Part shown: one piece after another, positions 1 to 11,617 of the stretch
Layout: the number at the start of each line of letters is the position of its first letter
How positions within the stretch are numbered: the first letter of the stretch is position 1
Source: Caldilinea sp.
GTDB lineage: Bacteria; Chloroflexota; Anaerolineae; Caldilineales; Caldilineaceae
Direction of reading: 5' to 3'
Assembly (NCBI GenBank): GCA_025055055.1
Contig: JANWYX010000370.1
Coordinates: 1 to 13,809, forward strand
DNA length: 13,809 nucleotides
The notes under the pieces: model-generated
Told to the model about the DNA's origin: nothing
Seen by the model: the letters and a program-made list of their open reading frames with translations, nothing else
The model's database searches: none
Made by a program: the position numbers and the translations under genes

Positions 1-208
1 CAACCAGCGCGTAGACGCCGCCCAGCACCAGCCCATTAATCACCTGCGACAGCCAGAAGCTGGCCGGATATCCCTCGGCAAGACCCACGGTGACGACGCG
101 CCACGCCACCAGCGCAATGATCAGCACGCCCAGTCCACGCACCAGCCAGCGGGTAGCCGTTTTTTGCCGAAAGCGGATAGAGGTGGATGAATACGTTGTA
201 ACCGCCAC
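1..208 (-). CDS. Branched-chain amino acid-type ABC transporter permease (LivH-like), 5' part only
   Basis: Only the first 69 codons are present; the gene runs off the left edge. LivH-type permeases are integral membrane subunits of ABC importers for branched-chain amino acids, amides, urea or related compounds. Translation of the minus strand gives a basic N-terminus, a hydrophobic helix at about residues 23-43 (GLGVLIIALVAWRVV), then SQVINGLVLGGVYALV at 54-69, which matches the conserved opening of LivH proteins (usually Q-x-x-x-N-G-L-x-x-G-x-x-Y-A-L). The start is a GTG at 208 with only a weak AAGAA-like ribosome site; no better start was seen. The extra N-terminal helix before the family motif is longer than in typical LivH. 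It lies 132 bp downstream of the LivK-like binding protein on the same strand, so the two form a transport operon. The family call is fairly sure; the ligand is unknown. Confidence 0.72.
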   Translation of the reverse strand, partial: MAVTTYSSTSIRFRQKTATRWLVRGLGVLIIALVAWRVVTVGLAEGYPASFWLSQVINGLVLGGVYALV

Positions 209-254
209 GATATTTTGAGTTCTTTTTCGTTTGAATGAGGATTCTCTGTAGTTG

Positions 255-312
255 CTGCACAGCAGCGTTGGAACAGCCTTGCTGCGGAAGCCATCTCAAC
301 GCTGCTGTGCAG
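255..312 (-). repeat. Large intercistronic stem-loop between the binding-protein and permease genes
   Basis: A perfect 16-bp inverted repeat: CTGCACAGCAGCGTTG at 255-270 and its exact reverse complement at 297-312, with a 26-nt loop. It fills most of the gap between the LivK-like stop (341) and the LivH-like start (208). No run of U follows on the minus strand, so it is not a standard intrinsic terminator. Stable stem-loops after a binding-protein gene are known to protect the upstream mRNA end and lower expression of the permease; that role here is inference. Confidence 0.7.
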
Positions 313-340
313 ACAGGACAGATCGTCCGACGCTCTGGCT

Positions 341-1624
<1,284 letters not shown>

Positions 1625-1864
1625 GTGTTTGAAATGGAAAAGCAAATTGACTTCACCACATGAGATCTTTGCAGGAACGTCGAGAGCGCAGAGCTTTGCC
1701 GCATAGAAACATGCATGCTCTACGTCAGCGATAAAACGATCTCTTTGCAGTGGACTCCAACCTAAAATCTGGGCCGCCAACTTGTTCAGTTGTTCCGGGT
1801 AAAACCCCGGCCATGCTGTGGCGGCGAACGGCGAGACATGCAACAAGTGGAGATTCGAGGCCTC

Positions 1865-1890
1865 CACTGAAAATAGTCACTGAAAATAGT
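1865..1890. repeat. 13-bp perfect tandem duplication
   Basis: CACTGAAAATAGT occurs twice head to tail at 1865-1877 and 1878-1890. It lies immediately downstream of the predicted minus-strand promoter for the LivK-like gene, so both copies would be at the very 5' end of that mRNA. It is one of five short tandem duplications in the window. Confidence 0.9.
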
Positions 1891-1896
1891 GTAGAA

Positions 1897-1926
1897 ATTA
1901 TAGAAGCAGCGGCGGCACTTTTCCAA
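1897..1926 (-). promoter_or_regulatory. Predicted sigma70-type promoter for the LivK-like transport operon
   Basis: On the minus strand a -35 box TTGGAA (1926-1921) is separated by 18 bp from a perfect -10 box TATAAT (1902-1897). Transcription would start near 1890, giving a leader of about 290 nt before the start codon at 1600. This is a sequence match only. Confidence 0.55.
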
Positions 1927-1941
1927 ATTCGGATTTTTTGC

Positions 1942-1970
1942 AAAAAGCCGCGTGCCCGCCGCACGTGCGG
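1942..1970 (-). terminator. Probable intrinsic terminator after the helicase gene
   Basis: Reading the minus strand, CCGCACGTGC, loop GGCGG, GCACGCGG, then CTTTTTG. The arms pair as CCGC/GCGG and GTGC/GCAC with a 2-nt bulge, and a T5 tract follows at once. It lies 25 bp after the helicase stop codon and just before the next promoter, as expected for a transcription boundary. Confidence 0.6.
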
Positions 1971-1994
1971 ACCTAGACGTCAGAAAATAACGGC

Positions 1995-3956
<1,962 letters not shown>

Positions 3957-3995
3957 GGGGAAAATCGTAGCGGCGGCGGGCGAGATGCGCAAGTT

Positions 3996-4040
3996 TCAGG
4001 GGCGCGACACCGGGTTTAACCACGACACCGGCTTTAACAT
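3996..4040 (-). CDS. Possible 14-residue leader peptide upstream of the helicase gene
   Basis: An ATG at 4040 has a good ribosome site (GGAG, 6-nt spacing) and encodes MLKPVSWLNPVSRP before a TGA at 3998-3996. It is in the same frame as the helicase gene, and that stop is 3 bp from the TTG codon at 3992, so ribosomes finishing it could restart on the helicase. Its repeated peptide (KPVS, NPVS) comes directly from an 18-bp tandem duplication. The helicase ATG itself lacks a visible ribosome site, which makes coupling plausible. It could equally be chance; no homologue is known to me. Confidence 0.25.
   Translation of the reverse strand: MLKPVSWLNPVSRP
4003..4038. repeat. 18-bp imperfect tandem duplication
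   Basis: 4003-4020 and 4021-4038 match at 16 of 18 positions; the core is CGACACCGG, one variable base, then TTTAAC. It lies between the helicase start and the YhfZ-like stop codon. The two mismatches suggest it is older than the perfect duplications in the window. Confidence 0.8.
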
Positions 4041-4065
4041 GGCTTTCTCCAATTGCGTGCAGACC

Positions 4066-4097
4066 AAAGGAGTGTCATCAGAAAGGAGTGTCATCAG
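4066..4097. repeat. 16-bp perfect tandem duplication
   Basis: AAAGGAGTGTCATCAG occurs twice head to tail at 4066-4081 and 4082-4097, 14 bp before the end of the YhfZ-like gene and 27 bp from the 18-bp duplication. It is noncoding as far as can be seen. On the plus strand each copy contains an AAAGGAG ribosome-site-like word, but no ORF that looks real follows it. Confidence 0.9.
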
Positions 4098-4110
4098 ATG
4101 GATAAAATTG

Positions 4111-5070
4111 TCAGTAACTAGGGGTGCGCGCGCGATTGACGACCGTGCGTTGAATCTCGAGCAGCGCCGGGATATCGATCAGCGCCTGAAGCAGATTGGC
4201 GACGGCCGGTCGCGTCGGATCGGCGACCAGCACGGCCTCGCCGAGCGCCGGCAGTCTCAGGTCGTCGTCCGTCGTCAGCGGCGCCATCGCCACATGGTCA
4301 AGTGCGGCCGGCGTTTCCGGGTTTGTCCACACCACGGCGTCGATGGTGCCGGCGGCAAGTAGATCGAGCGCCTGGTCGTACTGGATGCTGACCAGATCGA
4401 CGCGCCGCCCTCGGCTCACAGCCCGCGAAATATAGGTATGGTCTGAAGAGAGGAAATCGACGCCCAACCGGTCGCCATCGCGCAATGTGGAAGCCGTCGG
4501 GTCGCGCAGAAGCAGCACGTGGCCCGCCAGATAGGTGTATTCGCCCAACGCCACGACCGTCGTCACCGTAAATCCGTGGGCGGCGGCCGTCTCGGCGGCG
4601 AACCTTGACAGCAGCACCCAATCGACCGCTCCTTGCGCCAGCGCCTGCAAGCGCTGCGACGAGCCGCGCATGAAGCGCAAGGTCAGTTCCACGCCGGCCT
4701 CGGCGAATTGAGCATGCAGTGCCGTCGCCAATCCTTCCACATGGCGAGAATAAGGGAGCGGCAGCGCGCCCACCATCGGCCGTCGATAGCCGAGTCGCCA
4801 CAGCTGAACGTAATCCAATGCCGCAACGTACGTGCCCAACCGACCGCGCGCTTCGAGTCGCGCCGCACCGCTGTCCTGAAGATAATCCAGCGCGCTCTGC
4901 ACGGTGCCCGCACCGACGTGAAAAAGTTCAGCGTAGTCCTGCACCGGTAGAAGGCGCTCGCCGGGCTTCATCTCGGCCAGTAGGCGCGCCAATTCGACAA
5001 CGATCCGCCCCTGTCGCGTCATGAAGTCCTGTGTTATGGTGCGGTGATCCCGGTCCGTCCCTGACGCCAT
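4111..5070 (-). CDS. YhfZ-family transcriptional regulator (winged HTH plus binding-protein-like domain)
   Basis: A 319-residue DNA-binding regulator. A GntR-like helix-turn-helix spans about residues 17-75 (GERLLPVQDYAELF, then VGAGTVQSALDYL). A C-terminal domain resembling a type-2 periplasmic binding protein follows; it opens with the YhfZ hallmark GALPLPYSRHVEGLATAL (101-118), and includes VDAVVWTNP and a terminal PSY. From memory E. coli YhfZ is about 300 residues with the same opening and ending, so the family call is good although its ligand is unknown there too. Start: ATG 5070 is used because homology seems to begin before residue 17, but it has no ribosome site; ATG 5022 (residue 17) has AGGA 4 nt upstream and would give 303 residues. 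It is divergent from the catabolic cluster, and a perfect palindrome lies between its promoter and start codon. It probably controls that cluster and itself, with a pathway sugar or phosphosugar as signal (inference). Confidence 0.82.
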   Translation of the reverse strand: MASGTDRDHRTITQDFMTRQGRIVVELARLLAEMKPGERLLPVQDYAELFHVGAGTVQSALDYLQDSGAARLEARGRLGTYVAALDYVQLWRLGYRRPMVGALPLPYSRHVEGLATALHAQFAEAGVELTLRFMRGSSQRLQALAQGAVDWVLLSRFAAETAAAHGFTVTTVVALGEYTYLAGHVLLLRDPTASTLRDGDRLGVDFLSSDHTYISRAVSRGRRVDLVSIQYDQALDLLAAGTIDAVVWTNPETPAALDHVAMAPLTTDDDLRLPALGEAVLVADPTRPAVANLLQALIDIPALLEIQRTVVNRARTPSY

Positions 5071-5080
5071 CGTGCATAAA

Positions 5081-5096
5081 ATTCAATATATTGAAT
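5081..5096. promoter_or_regulatory. Candidate operator: perfect 16-bp palindrome
   Basis: ATTCAATATATTGAAT is a perfect inverted repeat located 10 bp upstream of the regulator's ATG and about 7 bp past its predicted transcription start, a position suited to autorepression. The half-site ATTCAA(T/A) occurs again as two direct copies at 5250 and 5265, inside and just after the catabolic promoter. That makes a shared operator for the YhfZ-like protein likely, but no binding data can be seen here. Confidence 0.6.
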
Positions 5097-5109
5097 GCTC
5101 ACTCACTCT

Positions 5110-5138
5110 AGGGTAACACGGCGCCAAGGGATTGTCAA
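5110..5138 (-). promoter_or_regulatory. Predicted promoter of the YhfZ-like regulator gene
   Basis: On the minus strand there is a perfect -35 box TTGACA (5138-5133), a 17-bp spacer, and a weak -10 box TACCCT (5115-5110). Transcription would start near 5103, leaving a leader of about 33 nt that contains the palindrome at 5096-5081. Confidence 0.5.
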
Positions 5139-5233
5139 CGCTCTTGTCGTTGTGCAAGCTCTATCCTTCCCCTCTCTCGGTCGTCAGACACCATAAAATA
5201 TTCTATTTGCTGTATAAAACACGTGGAATTGGC

Positions 5234-5262
5234 TTGACAATTACCCGAAATTCAATTAATGT
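5234..5262 (+). promoter_or_regulatory. Predicted promoter of the catabolic operon
   Basis: A perfect -35 box TTGACA (5234-5239), a 17-bp spacer and a -10 box TAATGT (5257-5262) precede the FAD oxidoreductase gene. Transcription would start near 5269, giving a leader of about 37 nt. The half-site ATTCAAT (5250-5256) abuts the -10 box, a second ATTCAA follows at 5265, and a 10-bp palindrome AATGTACATT covers 5258-5267, so a repressor could occlude it. Confidence 0.62.
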
Positions 5263-5305
5263 ACATTCAAAACACAGAATAAATTTCCGGCAAGGAAGAT
5301 TCCCC

Positions 5306-6598
<1,293 letters not shown>

Positions 6599-6603
6599 CA
6601 AGG

Positions 6604-7593
<990 letters not shown>

Positions 7594-7608
7594 GGAGAGG
7601 ACGCTACG

Positions 7609-8757
7609 ATGCAGCAAACCTCGCTCAAACAGAATCGAGAAAGGGTGCAGATGGAGCTGGACGCCTACAGCGGTGAACGCGAAAGCGACCAGACGACGTT
7701 CACGGCGCCGGACTTGCCCTACCGGCCGCGCGACCCGCAGCGCTACCGTCCTGCCATCGGTCTGATCGGCTGCGGCGGTATCACGGTACATCATCTCTCC
7801 GCCTACCGCGCCGCAGGGTACAACGTAGCAGCGCTATGCGATCGATTTCGGGAACGCGCAGAAGAACGTCGTGCAACGTTCTATCCAGACGCCGCCGTTT
7901 ACACCGACTCCTGCGAGCTGCTGCGTCGAAACGACATCGAAGTGGTGGATATTGCCACCCATCCCGCCGAGCGCGTGCCGCTGATCGAGGCTGCGCTATT
8001 GGCAGGCAAACATGTGCTCAGCCAGAAACCCTTTGTGCTCGACCTTGACGTCGGCGAGCGCCTATGCGAGCTGGCGGCGAAGCAGGGAGTGCAGTTGGCC
8101 GTCAACCAGAACGGCCGCTGGGCGCCCCACGTCGCTTATCTGCGGCTGGCGGTGGCAACGGGTCTGTTGGGCGAGCTGACCAGCGCCGACCTCTCCGTTC
8201 ACTGGGATCATTCGTGGGTGGTGGACACCCCCTTCAACGACATTGAGGACTTGATTCTCTACGATTTCGCCATCCATTGGTTCGATATGTTGACCTGTTA
8301 CTTTGGCGAGGAAGAGCCACAGCAGGTTTTCGCTGCCGTCAATCGCACGCGCCAGCAACGCCCGCGACCACCGATGCTCGCCCATGTGCTCGTGGACTAT
8401 CCGGCGGCGCAGGCGACGCTCAGTTTCAACGCTGTCACGAAATTCGGCCACCATGACCGCACCTACCTGGTCGGGACACAGGGAACGGCGATGAGCAGCG
8501 GCCCCAATTTGCAGGAGCAGACGGTGCAACTGTTCACGGCACAAGGCGTCGCCTCCCCTGTCCTGGAGGGTCACTGGTTCCCGGATGGCTTTCACGGCGC
8601 AATGGCGGAGCTGCTCTGTGCCATCGAAGAAAAGCGCGCGCCTTACAACAACGCCGCAGATAACCTGCGCAGCCTGGCGCTGGCCTTTGCCGCCATCGGC
8701 AGCGCGCGCGATCGTCGGCCAAAGCGGCCGGGCGAGGTGCGCCACCTATCCGGTTAA
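7609..8757 (+). CDS. Gfo/Idh/MocA-family NAD(P)-dependent oxidoreductase, first copy
   Basis: A 382-residue dehydrogenase of the family that oxidises sugars, cyclitols and their derivatives with NAD(P). It has an unusual polar N-terminal extension of about 48 residues, then the Rossmann loop AIGLIGCGGI (49-58) and AALCDRF (74-80). The conserved catalytic lysine motif, normally EKP, is here QKPF with Lys140. In the C-terminal domain, YDFAIHWFDMLTCYFG (218-233) contains the usual His223-x2-Asp226 pair, so it should be a working dehydrogenase. ATG 7609 has a strong AAGGAGAGG ribosome site 8 nt upstream and starts 15 bp after the kinase gene. It is followed 39 bp later by a second, divergent member of the same family. 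The two may perform successive or opposite redox steps, such as oxidation to a keto sugar and later reduction. The substrate is unknown. Confidence 0.9.
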   Translation: MQQTSLKQNRERVQMELDAYSGERESDQTTFTAPDLPYRPRDPQRYRPAIGLIGCGGITVHHLSAYRAAGYNVAALCDRFRERAEERRATFYPDAAVYTDSCELLRRNDIEVVDIATHPAERVPLIEAALLAGKHVLSQKPFVLDLDVGERLCELAAKQGVQLAVNQNGRWAPHVAYLRLAVATGLLGELTSADLSVHWDHSWVVDTPFNDIEDLILYDFAIHWFDMLTCYFGEEEPQQVFAAVNRTRQQRPRPPMLAHVLVDYPAAQATLSFNAVTKFGHHDRTYLVGTQGTAMSSGPNLQEQTVQLFTAQGVASPVLEGHWFPDGFHGAMAELLCAIEEKRAPYNNAADNLRSLALAFAAIGSARDRRPKRPGEVRHLSG

Positions 8758-8793
8758 AAAGTCTGATTTCAGAAATCGGTGCAAAGGAAAGCG

Positions 8794-8829
8794 GCTGTGT
8801 CAAAACTCAAAGCTGTGTCAAAACTCAAA
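8794..8829. repeat. 18-bp perfect tandem duplication across a start codon
   Basis: GCTGTGTCAAAACTCAAA occurs twice at 8794-8811 and 8812-8829. Each copy carries an in-frame GTG followed by SKLK, so the second oxidoreductase starts with a doubled VSKLK and has two equivalent start codons (8797 and 8815). Only the first has the AAAGGAAA ribosome site at a usable distance. Confidence 0.95.
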
Positions 8830-9891
8830 GTCGTCGGCATCAACTTCGACCACATGCACATGGGCGATCTGTTGCGTCAGGCGTATGAGCATCCGGACGT
8901 CGAAATTGTCGGCATCTGCGACGAACAACCGGAGCGGATGGTCGCCGCTGCGCGCAACTTCGCCATTCCCGATGACCGCATCTTCACCGACTACCAGCGG
9001 TGCCTGGAAACGACGCAACCGGACTTTGTGATTCTCTGCCCGGCGACAGCCGCACATGCTCTTTGGGTCGAGCGCGTGGCGCCTTACGGCGTGCACATCC
9101 TGGTCGAAAAGCCGTTTGCCGCCTCGCTGGCCGAGGCGGATCGCATGATCGCGGCCGTCGCTGCGACGGGCAAACAGATGGTGATCAACTGGCCGCTAGC
9201 CTGGTATCCTCCGCATGTCACCACCAAACGACTGATCGATGAAGGTATAATCGGCGAGGTGATCGAGGTGCACTACTACGACGGCAACCGTGGGCCGCTC
9301 TATCACCTGGCCGACAAGATGGAAGTTGCACCTGAAGAGGCACAGCGGCGCAAGCGTGAAAGCTGGTTTTATCGCCGTGACATGGGTGGCGGTTCGCTGC
9401 TCGATTACCTGGGCTACGGCGCAACGCTGGGCACCTGGTTTCACGGCGGCGACAAACCGATCGAGGTCATGACAATGGTTTATGAGCCTCCCGGCCTTGA
9501 AGTCGATGAGCACAGCGTCACGGTGGCGCGCTACGCCAAAGGCCTCTCCAAATTCGAGACGCGCTGGGGCACCTTCACCGACCCATGGACACACCAGCCG
9601 CAGCCCAAGTGTGGCTTCGTGATCGTCGGCTCAGAGGGAACGATCAGCTCCTACGACTATGAGCCGACGATCCGAGTGCAGACGCGAGCGCATCCAGAAG
9701 GCCAGGTGCTGCCGGTCGACGAGCTGAAGCCGCCTTTCCAGAATCCAATTCAGAACTTTGTGCACAGCTTGCGCACCGGCGAACCGGTGCACGAGCCGCT
9801 CTCGAGCCCGATCTGTCGCATCGGTCAACAGATCGTCGACACGGCTGTGATCAGCGCGCGCGAAAGGCGCGTCGTTCCTCTGGTCGAATAA
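8797..9891 (+). CDS. Gfo/Idh/MocA-family oxidoreductase, second copy, with atypical cofactor loop
   Basis: About 364 residues, same superfamily as the preceding gene but clearly divergent. After the start-region duplication the Rossmann strand reads VVGINFDHMHMGDLL (12-26), where the usual G-x-G-x-x-G is lost: the second glycine is Asn16 and the loop is rich in His and Met. The rest is typical: VGICDEQPERM (38-48), VILCPATAAH (78-87) and the catalytic-lysine motif EKPF (104-107). In the substrate domain MGGGSLLDYLGYGATLG replaces the usual His-x-x-Asp with Tyr and Thr, somewhat like glucose-fructose oxidoreductases, which use a Tyr. GTG 8797 is chosen because AAAGGAAA lies 6 nt upstream; GTG 8779 and 8815 are alternatives. 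It may be a dehydrogenase with tightly bound cofactor, or a lyase or isomerase-like member; this is inference. The family call is sure, its activity is not. Confidence 0.86.
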   Translation: MSKLKAVSKLKVVGINFDHMHMGDLLRQAYEHPDVEIVGICDEQPERMVAAARNFAIPDDRIFTDYQRCLETTQPDFVILCPATAAHALWVERVAPYGVHILVEKPFAASLAEADRMIAAVAATGKQMVINWPLAWYPPHVTTKRLIDEGIIGEVIEVHYYDGNRGPLYHLADKMEVAPEEAQRRKRESWFYRRDMGGGSLLDYLGYGATLGTWFHGGDKPIEVMTMVYEPPGLEVDEHSVTVARYAKGLSKFETRWGTFTDPWTHQPQPKCGFVIVGSEGTISSYDYEPTIRVQTRAHPEGQVLPVDELKPPFQNPIQNFVHSLRTGEPVHEPLSSPICRIGQQIVDTAVISARERRVVPLVE

Positions 9892-10013
9892 CGAGCCGGC
9901 AATCACCGAAATTGGAGTTGCGCAGTCGCCTGCAGTGCTCTCTTGGGCGAACTGCAAAATGCCCAAAATCAAAAAGACAGGATGCGAAGGATATAGCAAG
10001 GACGGTTAATGTT
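9892..10013 (+). other. Intra-operon gap with possible hairpin
   Basis: This 122-bp gap is the largest inside the cluster. It contains an imperfect hairpin: GCAGTCGCC (9922-9930) pairs with GGCGAACTGC (9946-9955), with one bulged base and a 15-nt loop; an alternative pairing is TGCAGT (9931-9936) with ACTGCA (9951-9956). No U-run follows, so it is more likely a processing or stability element than a terminator. No clear promoter was found. Confidence 0.35.
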
Positions 10014-10832
10014 ATGAGTGAAGCAGTGGAAAAGTCTTTGACCTCGCCGGCGCTGCGCTATTGGGAGGCGGCACAACACATTCTGATGCAAATCCGTGAG
10101 ACGCAGATGCCCGCCATCGAGGCTGCGGCCCGCATCTGCGCCGACTCGATCGCGGCCGGCGGGTTAGTGCATCTCTTCGGCACAGGCCACTCGCGCATTC
10201 CCGTCGAAGAGATTTTTCCACGGCACGGGAGCTTTCCCGGCTTTCATCCGATTGTGGAGCTTTCGCTCACCAACCACACGCAGGTCGTCGGCGCCAACGG
10301 CCAGCGCCAGGCGATGTTTTTGGAAAAGCTGGAAGGCTTCGGCGAAGTGATCCTGCGCAACTTCGTCTTTCACACACACGACAGCATGATCGTCTTCTCC
10401 AACGGCGGCGTCAACGGCGTCGTGATCGACGTGGCGTTAGGCGCCAAGCGCCGCGGGCTGCCGGTCATTGCAGTGGTTTCGCTGGCGCACAGCCTGGCCT
10501 CACCGGTGCGTCACTCTTCGGGCAAGCGGCTCTCCGACATCGCCGACGTGACCATCGACAACTGCTCGCCGGTCGGCGACGCCATGGTGACCATCGAAGG
10601 TCTGGAGACGCCCGTAGGGCCGGGATCGTCGATCGGCTATGTAGCAGTGGTAAACATGCTCAAGTGTCTGGTGGCGGAGAAGCTGGTGAAGCGAGGCAAG
10701 CCACCGCTCGTGTTGACAAGTGCCGCGCTGATCGGAGCGGAAGCCTCCGCCGAGCTGTTCGAACGCACCTACGACGACTATCGGGCGCGCGTGGCACAGG
10801 TCTACGGCTGCCCGCCGGGAGGCGTACAATGA
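10014..10832 (+). CDS. SIS-domain phosphosugar-binding protein, UPF0309 type
   Basis: A 272-residue cytoplasmic protein with one SIS (sugar isomerase) domain, the fold that binds phosphorylated sugars in isomerases, deacylating isomerases and sugar-phosphate regulators. GGLVHLFGTGHSRIPVEEIF (49-68) is the phosphate-binding start and closely matches the uncharacterised UPF0309/COG4821 group; FSNGGVNGVVIDVALGAKRRG (128-148) and PVIAVVSLAHS (150-160) complete the fold. There is no helix-turn-helix, so it is not an RpiR-type regulator. ATG 10014 is chosen for AAGGAC upstream; an open frame back to 9912 has no support. It overlaps the next gene by ATGA (10829-10832), so the two are translationally coupled. 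With the ROK kinase upstream, it probably acts on a phosphosugar or phospho-amino-sugar made in this pathway (inference). Confidence 0.88.
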   Translation: MSEAVEKSLTSPALRYWEAAQHILMQIRETQMPAIEAAARICADSIAAGGLVHLFGTGHSRIPVEEIFPRHGSFPGFHPIVELSLTNHTQVVGANGQRQAMFLEKLEGFGEVILRNFVFHTHDSMIVFSNGGVNGVVIDVALGAKRRGLPVIAVVSLAHSLASPVRHSSGKRLSDIADVTIDNCSPVGDAMVTIEGLETPVGPGSSIGYVAVVNMLKCLVAEKLVKRGKPPLVLTSAALIGAEASAELFERTYDDYRARVAQVYGCPPGGVQ

Positions 10833-11599
10833 CAGGACGGCTGGCGGGCAAGGTCGTGCTGGTCACCGGCGCGGCCAGCGGCATCGGTCGAGCTACGGCG
10901 CTGCGCTGTGCAGCCGAGGGCGCGCGCGTGGCGCTCTTCGACGTCGCCGCCGACGGATTGCAGGAGACGTGCAGCCGCATCGCCGCCGATCAAGCGCTGC
11001 CCGTGACTGTGGATCTCACGCAACCGGCGGCCGTGGAGGCTGCGGTGACCCAAGCCGTCGAACACTGGGGACGACTGGACGGCCTTTTCAACGCTGCGGG
11101 CGGCAGCGGGCGCAGCCACGGCGACGGGCCGGTCGATCGTTGCACGCTCGAGGGCTGGCGTTGGACGCTCGACCTCAACCTGACCACCATCTTCCTGGTC
11201 TGCAAGTACGCGACGCCTGCGCTGCTCACCAGCCGCGGGGCTGTCGTCAACCTGGCCTCGGTGCTAGGGCTGGTGGGCGGCGACGAAGACTTCGCCACAC
11301 ACGCCTACGCGGCCGGCAAAGCTGGAATCATCGGGTTGTCTCGAGCGATGGCGTCCTACTATGCGCCGCAGGGGCTGCGCGTTAACGTGATTGCGCCGGG
11401 GCTGATCGCCACGCCGATGAGCCGGCGCGCCCAGCAAGACCCGGCGATCCTGGCGCGGTTGCCGCAGCTCCAACCGCTCACCGGCGCCATGGGCACGCCG
11501 GAAGATGTGGCGGCTGCTGCGCTCTTTCTGCTTTCGGACGAGGCCCGCTTCATCACCGGCGCGGTGCTGACGGTCGACGGCGGTTGGACGGTGAGATGA
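10829..11599 (+). CDS. Short-chain dehydrogenase/reductase (classical SDR)
   Basis: A 256-residue classical SDR oxidoreductase. The cofactor loop is TGAASGIG (13-20); Asp38 at the end of the second strand (ALFDVA) predicts a preference for NAD(H) over NADP(H). NAAGG is at 88-92, and the catalytic set is Asn117, Ser144 (NLAS), Tyr160 and Lys164 (YAAGK). The tail has the family's IAPGLIATPM (188-197) and ITGAVLTVDGGW near the end. Length and motifs are normal, so it should be active. ATG 10829 overlaps the SIS stop codon and has GGGAGG 6 nt upstream. It is 18 bp before the phosphotriesterase-like gene. SDRs of this kind oxidise sugars, sugar acids, cyclitols or hydroxy acids; oxidation to a lactone that the next enzyme opens would fit, but that is inference. 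Confidence 0.93.
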   Translation: MTGRLAGKVVLVTGAASGIGRATALRCAAEGARVALFDVAADGLQETCSRIAADQALPVTVDLTQPAAVEAAVTQAVEHWGRLDGLFNAAGGSGRSHGDGPVDRCTLEGWRWTLDLNLTTIFLVCKYATPALLTSRGAVVNLASVLGLVGGDEDFATHAYAAGKAGIIGLSRAMASYYAPQGLRVNVIAPGLIATPMSRRAQQDPAILARLPQLQPLTGAMGTPEDVAAAALFLLSDEARFITGAVLTVDGGWTVR

Positions 11600-11617
11600 G
11601 CAAGAAAGGGAAAGAGA

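Noticed and set aside
1959..1970. CCGCACGTGCGG as a separate palindromic operator
   Set aside because: It forms one side of a better-supported hairpin with a T5 tract right after the helicase gene, so a terminator explains it more simply.
4066..4097. CRISPR-like or phage attachment repeat
   Set aside because: Only two adjacent 16-bp units without spacers, and no integrase, tRNA or cas gene nearby; it fits a simple tandem duplication.
5132..5305. Extending the FAD oxidoreductase to a start at 5132
   Set aside because: The stretch contains the near-consensus promoter and AT-rich control DNA, and the Rossmann fold begins just after ATG 5306, which has a ribosome site.
10014..10832. RpiR-type transcriptional regulator
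   Set aside because: There is a SIS domain but no N-terminal helix-turn-helix; the N-terminus matches UPF0309 proteins instead.
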